Under the pieces are notes generated by a model. That model had not been told where the DNA came from. It was given only the letters and a program-made list of their open reading frames with translations, and ran no database searches. DNA of 64,000 nucleotides from Sipunculus nudus. Taxonomy: Eukaryota; Annelida; Sipuncula; Golfingiida; Sipunculidae. This document shows, one piece after another, positions 58,551-64,000 of this stretch; positions within the stretch are counted from its first letter, which is position 1, and the number at the start of each line of letters is the position of its first letter. The stretch lies in contig CM049313.1 of assembly GCA_026874595.1 (NCBI GenBank), forward strand, positions 73,154,659-73,218,658, read 5' to 3'. The position numbers were made by a program, and so were the translations under genes.

Positions 58551-59990
58551 TGACAAATGGGCCATGTTCCCTGCCTGTACCCATTCCCCGGTTGTAGGGG
58601 TTCCCAGTACACGGCGACCTTATCTGGTCCGGTTGTTCCCACGGGGGGGGGGGGGGGGGGGGGGGGGGGGATCCTACCATGGGTGGACGCAACACGTCCG
58701 TGTTACGTTCCCAATCCATTTCAACCTGTGAAGTTACTTCCCCGGTAGTTCTACCGCTAAAAATCTTTCCTATTATTTTCATCACATTTGGACCCCAGTC
58801 CGCTTATACCATTTTGAGTAAACTCTCACGGTTTTGCTCTTCAATGATGTCGGATCTAGAAGATTCGTCTAGACCCGCGTACGTTCGCCCGGTTGCATCT
58901 CCAACCCGGTTTGACTGCTGCCCTCCCCACCGGCCCCCCGCCGGCTTCCTTCCTTGTCTACGGAGCCGGCTGTTGCTGTCACGCTGGATAACTCGGGGCT
59001 TTATAGAGCTGAGGTAGCTAATTCTGGCCCTCCTGCTTCCACGAGCCGCCCTCGCTTCCTGTGATTCCTGCTGCTCCAGCAGGCTGTTCTGCGATCCTTG
59101 GCCGGCCGTCCACCTCTTTGTTTCAGACTACGGCTGCTGTTCCGCGTGCGGGCCTGGTTCCTGCGGCTTCTTGGCTCGATCCTGCTGCTGGCCGACCTCA
59201 GCTTCTTTTTTTTCCAGCCTCCGGTCGTTCCGTCTCTGCGGGATTCAGGGATTCATTGAATCCCGCTTCAGGGGGTTCACAGGCATGGCCTTCATGTTCT
59301 GCTGCAGATCCCGTCCTGGCTACAGACCAGTGGTCGGAGATCACGCTCCAGCGCCAGGATGGGCATGCGGGCAGATCTGCGCTGCTGGACCTAGTTGCTA
59401 ACTCCACGACGGAGATGCAACCAGACGGTCCTAAGTTCTGTTGGTTCCAGCCTCGGACTTCCCCGGCGTCGGCGTCGGGTTTCTAATTGAATCCGGCTGC
59501 CCTTCATTCGCCTTCCTACACACCGGCTGTGTGTATGGAATTCACCGTTAATACGGTTGAACTTTAAGGGGAACACCACACCGCCATCTCAGGGTCGATC
59601 TCAACCACTACCGGGGCCCTGGTACCACCCAGGTCTAATACGGCGTGGTCCCCCGGCACCCTCTGGACCTCCCGAGGGTACCGGGAGTCATGTTTTGATT
59701 GTTTGATCCCTTTTCCGGATCATCCGGCCATTCCTTAGGCACCCATACGTCTAGAGTCTGGGCTGGTACAACCGTTCACAGTTGGGAAAACCTTATTTTC
59801 TTCATCCGCCCCGATAACCGACCGTCAACTTCCGGATTTAGAGGGGCTTGGCCTTCCAGCGGCGGGGATGATGTTTTTTACACTAACCTCCTCGCCGTCT
59901 CAACAGGTCTGACCACACTAAATGATATTTGTCAAGCATCAGCCCATGACTGTGCTGAACACTAGCAGGTTAATTGGCCTATTGTAGAAA

Positions 59991-60467
59991 TTGTATTTTA
60001 CTGCGCCTCTCGGCCTGTATCCATTCATTACGTACCTTGAAACCCGAACTCCGGCTAATTTGGCTGAGCTTTATGCTCAACTTTTTACGGGCTATCTTCT
60101 GTTTGGCGGCCACCTTAGGCCCCTCTTAGACCGTGCATTGGATCGTACCAACCGGCCCGCCCGCTCCCGTTCGGCAACTCCTCCGCGCCCGTCTTACCAC
60201 ATTCCACGGTCGCGGCCTTCCTGTACGGCCCTCTCATTGGCTCGTCCCCCTTCCACCCGGGGATTTTACTCTCGTCTTTGCTGGTTCCTAAACCGCAAGG
60301 ACAGGGGCGCCCCTGACTGGACATTTCATTTCTCCTTCAGGAAGTTCCTTTCTCTCAGGGGATCAATTGTACAGTATTTACCGACACATCTCTCCTCGGT
60401 TGGGGTGCCCATATGGCAGATCTCCGCGCCTCAGGCGTCTGGTCCCTGTCGGGACGCCTCGTTCTAA
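59991..60467 (+). pseudogene. DIRS-type RT N-terminal remnant
   Basis: The frame carries a leader rich in proline and arginine, then GFYSRLCWFLNRKDRGAPDW, a decayed version of the DIRS RT opening (GFYSR.F.V.KK.GG). The catalytic palm is absent: within ~25 codons the sequence reaches the RNase H segment in another frame. It is therefore a deletion derivative without polymerase function. Confidence 0.6.
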
Positions 60468-60787
60468 CCATGTCCTCGAACTTTGTGCCGTCCGTCGTGC
60501 GATCTCCCGTTGGTCCCCGCCGCTTACTAGGCCGTCACATAATCGTCATGACCGACCACACCACGGTGGTGGCATATATAAACGGGCAGGGCGGTACTCG
60601 GTCTCCCTCACTGATGCAGGAGACCTACCTCTTGTTCGAACTATGTATAACGCTACGGGCCTCGATCCGAGCGTCTCATCTTCCGGGCGTATCAAACTTT
60701 ATAACAGAAGCCCTTTCACGTCGCCCCACGTCTCCACCTCCGCCCGTCGTCCTTCCGCTCTCCGTACTTCAATGTCTCTTCACTTGA
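60380..60787 (+). pseudogene. DIRS-type RNase H
   Basis: VFTDTSLLGWGAHM supplies the first acidic residue. VLELCAVRRAISRW appears in a neighbouring frame (about 60475-60520), and RHIIVMTDHTTVVAYINGQG with ASHLPGVSNFITEALSRRP in this frame. The order and motifs match RNase H of DIRS elements. At least two frameshifts are needed, and the ELEA-type motif reads ELCA. Confidence 0.82.
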
Positions 60788-61329
60788 CTGGGGCGTCCGG
60801 ATATCGATCTATTCAATTTTCCCCTTCCCAGTCCTTGTTCCTATGGTGACGCGTCTCCGTCGCCCTCGCGACCGTCTCCCTGCCCACCCGCCATCCGTTT
60901 GGTCTCACCGTTTCTCTACGCCTTTCCGGTGCCCCGTCTCATCCGCCGTATCCTCCTTCGTCTGTCCCGTGTGGACCAGACAGATCTCCTCCTCATCCTC
61001 CCATTCATCCTGCAACTCCCTGGTTTCCTCTGTGGCCCTCGCTTTTCTCACGACCTCCACTTCTTCTAAACACTCCGGCTTGATCTCCCGTTGTTCCCAC
61101 GAGCACGTCGTCCAATTCGGTCTTGCCCTCTGTGCGCATGCGTACTCTCATCGGTCATCTCAAGGATCAGGTCCGGCTGCTCTCTTTGCCTCGGCTCCAC
61201 GTTTATTCTTCGGACCACATCTCTGACTCCCAGTGACTTCTCTTCACCGGCTGGGCGTCTGCCCACAGAATCTCCTTTAGATCCGTCGCTTGCGGCACTT
61301 TTGGAATTCTTCGTTTCATTCCTACTGGA

Positions 61330-61758
61330 TAACCATTTATCCTAACTGTCTCTTCGTGGCTATCGTGCCGCCCTGCTGTCGGTCCGCCGTCCGCGGAGTC
61401 ACGATCGTGTCCTCCGTCATCTGTTGGTGACGGATTTATCATGGGGTACATGCCGTGCTTCTCCTCGCTCTGTCACTCCTTCATTGCGTCTGGACGTTGT
61501 CTTACATCACCTCCGCGGACTCCCTTAGGTACCGCTTCGTTTGTCGCATCTTCTGCATTTGTCTCGGAAAACGGTTTCCTCCTTGCTCTTGCATCTGCTG
61601 GTTGCCGCTCTGAGCTTCATGCCCTAGTGGCTGATTCGCAATTTACACAATTTGCGGCCGACGGTTCATCGGCCACCTTACATTTCCCCATAGAATTTAT
61701 AAGCAGAACCATCATTCGATGTTCCTCCATTACCCTGGCACGTTCCGGCCCTCCCTGA
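61330..61758 (+). pseudogene. DIRS tyrosine recombinase, N-terminal part and box I arginine
   Basis: LRGYRAALLSV, then after frame changes ENGFLLALASAGCRSELHAL, a close match to the FLLALASG-RRSELHAL box of DIRS recombinases with the catalytic arginine retained. The frame ends in a stop before a G-run (61838-61850). Confidence 0.75.
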
Positions 61759-61849
61759 CGGACAGTACCGTTATGGGGCTAACATTGCCCTGTTTGTGCT
61801 TAACGTTACTATCTTAAAGCTACTCTTTCAAATTGGGGGGGGGGGGGGG

Positions 61850-62158
61850 CGCAAGAAGTTGTCTATTTCAACGAAAGTCACTACTTCAAACAAAGAAATT
61901 AACCCTATCTCCATAAGTGCCTGGCTAAAAGCTACCATTGTCTCAGCATATGAATCTGCTTCTCAGTCATCATTGGAGCAGCTTCACGTCAATGCTCATG
62001 ACATCAGGGCCATTTCTACGTCTTTGGCCTATTTATTGGGGATTTCCCCGAACCATCTGGTCAAGAAAGGCTATTGGATGTCGCCTTCTACCTCCCCCGC
62101 TTCTATCTGTCGGATGTCACGTTACAAGCTTCGGGCCCTTATTCCTTGGGCCCTGTGA
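61850..62158 (+). pseudogene. DIRS tyrosine recombinase, C-terminal part
   Basis: ISISAWLKATIVSAYE is followed by VNAHDIRAISTSLAYLLG, with the HxxR pair of the recombinase box II, and GYWMSPSTSPASICRM. The position where the family has its nucleophilic tyrosine (FY.RD-like) appears as ICRM, so the active tyrosine seems lost. Confidence 0.72.
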
Positions 62159-62618
62159 TTTTGGCGGGTGAGGTCCTACAGTTCTCCGGACCGTCCTCGA
62201 CTCCTACATCTGTTCCAGCGACGACGTCTTCATCTGCTTCATCGCTGCTGTGATGTTCTCCTCTTTCCGTCATTCACGGTAGGCATCCCCTCCCCAAGGT
62301 TTATCTGTTATATTCTCATTAATACAGAAACAGCTCACAATTATGTTAACGTAATAAATCCCCCCCCCCCCCCCCCCCTGTGAATGGTGGTTTTGTTAGT
62401 AAACTGTTGTGAGCTTTTCTGAATTTCAAACAACGCTCCCTCCCAGTCCACTTAGTAATATATAGTAATATCAAGTTTTAATCAGTCTGTATATGATAAG
62501 ATCCTACCACATGTTAAGGTTAATGGCCATTCAGTGAGAGTTTCACCAACATAACCCCAAGACTACACACCACTCATTATGAGTGGGAGCATGTGTTACA
62601 ATTACTTCTTATCAGCCA

Positions 62619-63091
62619 TTTAAAGGTGCCCATTCACCTACCTTTTGAAAAAGAATTTGTGATTTCTGATTTTCCCTGTGTATATATAAATGATCTAAGG
62701 GTGAATTTGGTTGTGAAAAGTTCTTATAAGGTCTTCGTGAAGGATGTATAAACTTCTTTTTCAACAACACGTTTGTAAACACAGCAATGTTGACAAACGG
62801 GAAAAACATGTAACCTAAGATGGAAGGTTGCATATATGCGAAGGTAGAAAGGTCACTTGTTGAAAAACGCCGTTTGCAAAGCTCTGACTTATCTGACTTT
62901 CTGCCAGATGACTTTGTTGAATTTGTTTTGATCATTTTGACGGGCCCTCCACATATTATAAACACGTTGATATAAACAAAACTAGCAGCCTGTGTGCTTT
63001 GATATCCACCTTGTCTGGCATAATATTATAAAAGCTCCAAGGAATTACCTTTAGTTTATAACGGTCAGACAGGTGATTGGGCCCCTTTAAA
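62619..63091. mobile_element. TTAA-flanked MITE-like element (about 473 bp)
   Basis: The left end TTTAAAGGTGCCCATTCACC and right end GGTGATTGGGCCCCTTTAAA are inverted copies with three mismatches in 20. TTAA lies at both ends (62620-62623, 63087-63090), as expected for a piggyBac-type target. The minus-strand open frame at 62612-62965 falls within it and is not supported as a gene. Confidence 0.6.
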
Positions 63092-64000
63092 GGCCGAGTT
63101 CCCGAACCACCAGGTTACAGGAGAGGTCATGTGACTGTGACTGACAGCCAGATCTGAGCTTACTATACAGACATCAGCCTGAGCACGTGGCTTACTGCTG
63201 CTGTATACATGTGCTGGTTAACTGTGAATGTGTCTGAACAAGTAAATAGTAAAGTTATGTCCCCATATGGATCCCCATTAGTGTATTATCATTTCAAAAA
63301 TGGTATGGGACATTATATAAATATAGTTTAATCATATAAACCTTTTGAATAACCTGAAGAAGATACTAATTAACAGGTATGATTACCAAAATATACCCTC
63401 TTACTGAGGCTGCCTGTGTATATAAAATAACAAAGCAGCTGTACCCCTGGTGCTTGTTTGCTTGCTAGCCCCAGTGATCCCAAGGGTGAATTAAGATTAA
63501 AAAGCGGGATTGAAAGATGTATACAAGCTAGAAGGCAGATAATAAAAGGCAGCATGAAGAAATTCTGTGGTTAATGGGTTTGTCATGCATATTTAATTTC
63601 CAATGCATTTTTAGTGCTATTGATTTGAATATGTAACAATAACTTAAAATACAACTTCATTTCAAGCTGACTCACTAAAATCTGTTAAACAAATGTTGCT
63701 GTCTGTTACCCTAAGTGAATGAGAAATTCCTAACATTATTGAAGTAACCCAATGTGGTGCTTGTTTCCTGTCCATGGCCTAGCAATTAACTGACCCAGAA
63801 TTTTTATTCAGCCAAGCCACTGCTTCACTCAGAACTTGGTGTACAGGTTCATGTGACTGTGTAGTATGTACTCTCATCCTGTTCATCAAGGTGTAATTTC
63901 TAAGGAAGCTTGATTTAAACTGGGCTTATAAAGTTAACATTTAAAAGCAAATATGGATTTGTATGGTGAATGGAGTTTCAGCAGTGCTTATTCTGGTGAG
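63092..64000. other. AT-rich DNA, no exon identified
   Basis: No open frame with domain content or splice context was found. If the LOTUS gene continues, its next exon is probably right of the window. Confidence 0.5.

Larger units (their letters stand above)
58600..62310 (+). mobile_element. Decayed DIRS-type tyrosine-recombinase retroelement
   Basis: A GC-rich block in AT-rich surroundings, with RT start, RNase H and tyrosine recombinase fragments in DIRS order. GFYSRLCWFLNRKDRG (about 60265-60310) resembles the DIRS RT start; most of RT is missing and RNase H (VFTDTSLLGWGAHM) follows within ~80 bases. Several frames are needed to read it, so it is a dead, internally deleted copy. Termini were not resolved; a G-run at 58640 and a C-run at 62360 lie near the likely ends. 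The 58760-59980 part may hold a gag-like region but I cannot recognise it. Confidence 0.72.

Noticed and set aside
59061-59486. 141-codon frame as a host exon
   Set aside because: High GC content and position within the DIRS-type block make it element-derived or chance; no splice-phase continuity with the LOTUS gene.
62612-62965. 117-codon minus-strand open frame as a gene
   Set aside because: Lies almost wholly inside the TTAA-flanked MITE-like element and has no recognised domain.

Overview
This is an AT-rich, intron- and repeat-dominated eukaryotic nuclear window with no bacterial or organellar gene organisation. The composition fits a marine invertebrate and most likely a bivalve mollusc. 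The basis is my recollection of bivalve repeat types: tandem-repeat-cored Helitron-like elements with GTCC/GTCT microsatellites and short terminal hairpins, plus Gmr1-type Ty3/Gypsy, DIRS, hAT and TA- or TTAA-flanked MITE-like elements. Species cannot be fixed by eye.

Layout. 1-1440: a ~90-bp minisatellite, a cluster of CTCGCCTAGGCGAG palindromes and a (TA)n tract. 3578-10373: one degraded Ty3/Gypsy LTR retrotransposon on the minus strand whose domains run gag, zinc knuckle, protease, integrase, reverse transcriptase, RNase H. Integrase precedes RT, which is the Gmr1-like gene order. 10374-17600: mostly unassigned DNA with two small TIR elements (11999-12293 and a 1-kb hAT-like element at 14036-15043). 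17600-53323: dominated by non-autonomous elements that I call family A. They start TTTTTAGCTCAGCTGAC, end GTCAGCTGAGC plus a TGACCCATGGGTCA palindrome, and carry different tandem or microsatellite cores. Families B and C are interspersed, one C copy being nested inside an A copy. Also here are a 610-bp tandem duplication (45857-47076) and a nested TIR transposon (50404-51760).

The only convincing host gene is on the plus strand at 48767-57856. Five coding exons join in frame across consensus splice sites and encode a LOTUS/OST-HTH domain followed by an RRM-like domain; the 3' part lies outside the window or was not found. Its introns are full of mobile DNA: most of a family A element with a nested TIR transposon in the first visible intron, a Helitron-like element with seven ~180-bp repeats in the third, and a perfect-TIR MITE in the fifth position. 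About 58.6-62.3 kb, downstream of the last exon seen, is a GC-rich, decayed DIRS-type retroelement (RNase H plus tyrosine recombinase, with most of RT deleted), followed by a TTAA-flanked MITE-like element at 62619-63091.

The points most worth a second look are the integrase-before-RT retroelement, the family A elements with matched terminal hairpins and swapped cores, the arrays of AGGTCA direct repeats (DR1-type nuclear receptor half-sites) inside two of them, the GGTGGCGCCACC palindrome shared by three repeat families, the 676-bp higher-order repeat, and the LOTUS-RRM gene.
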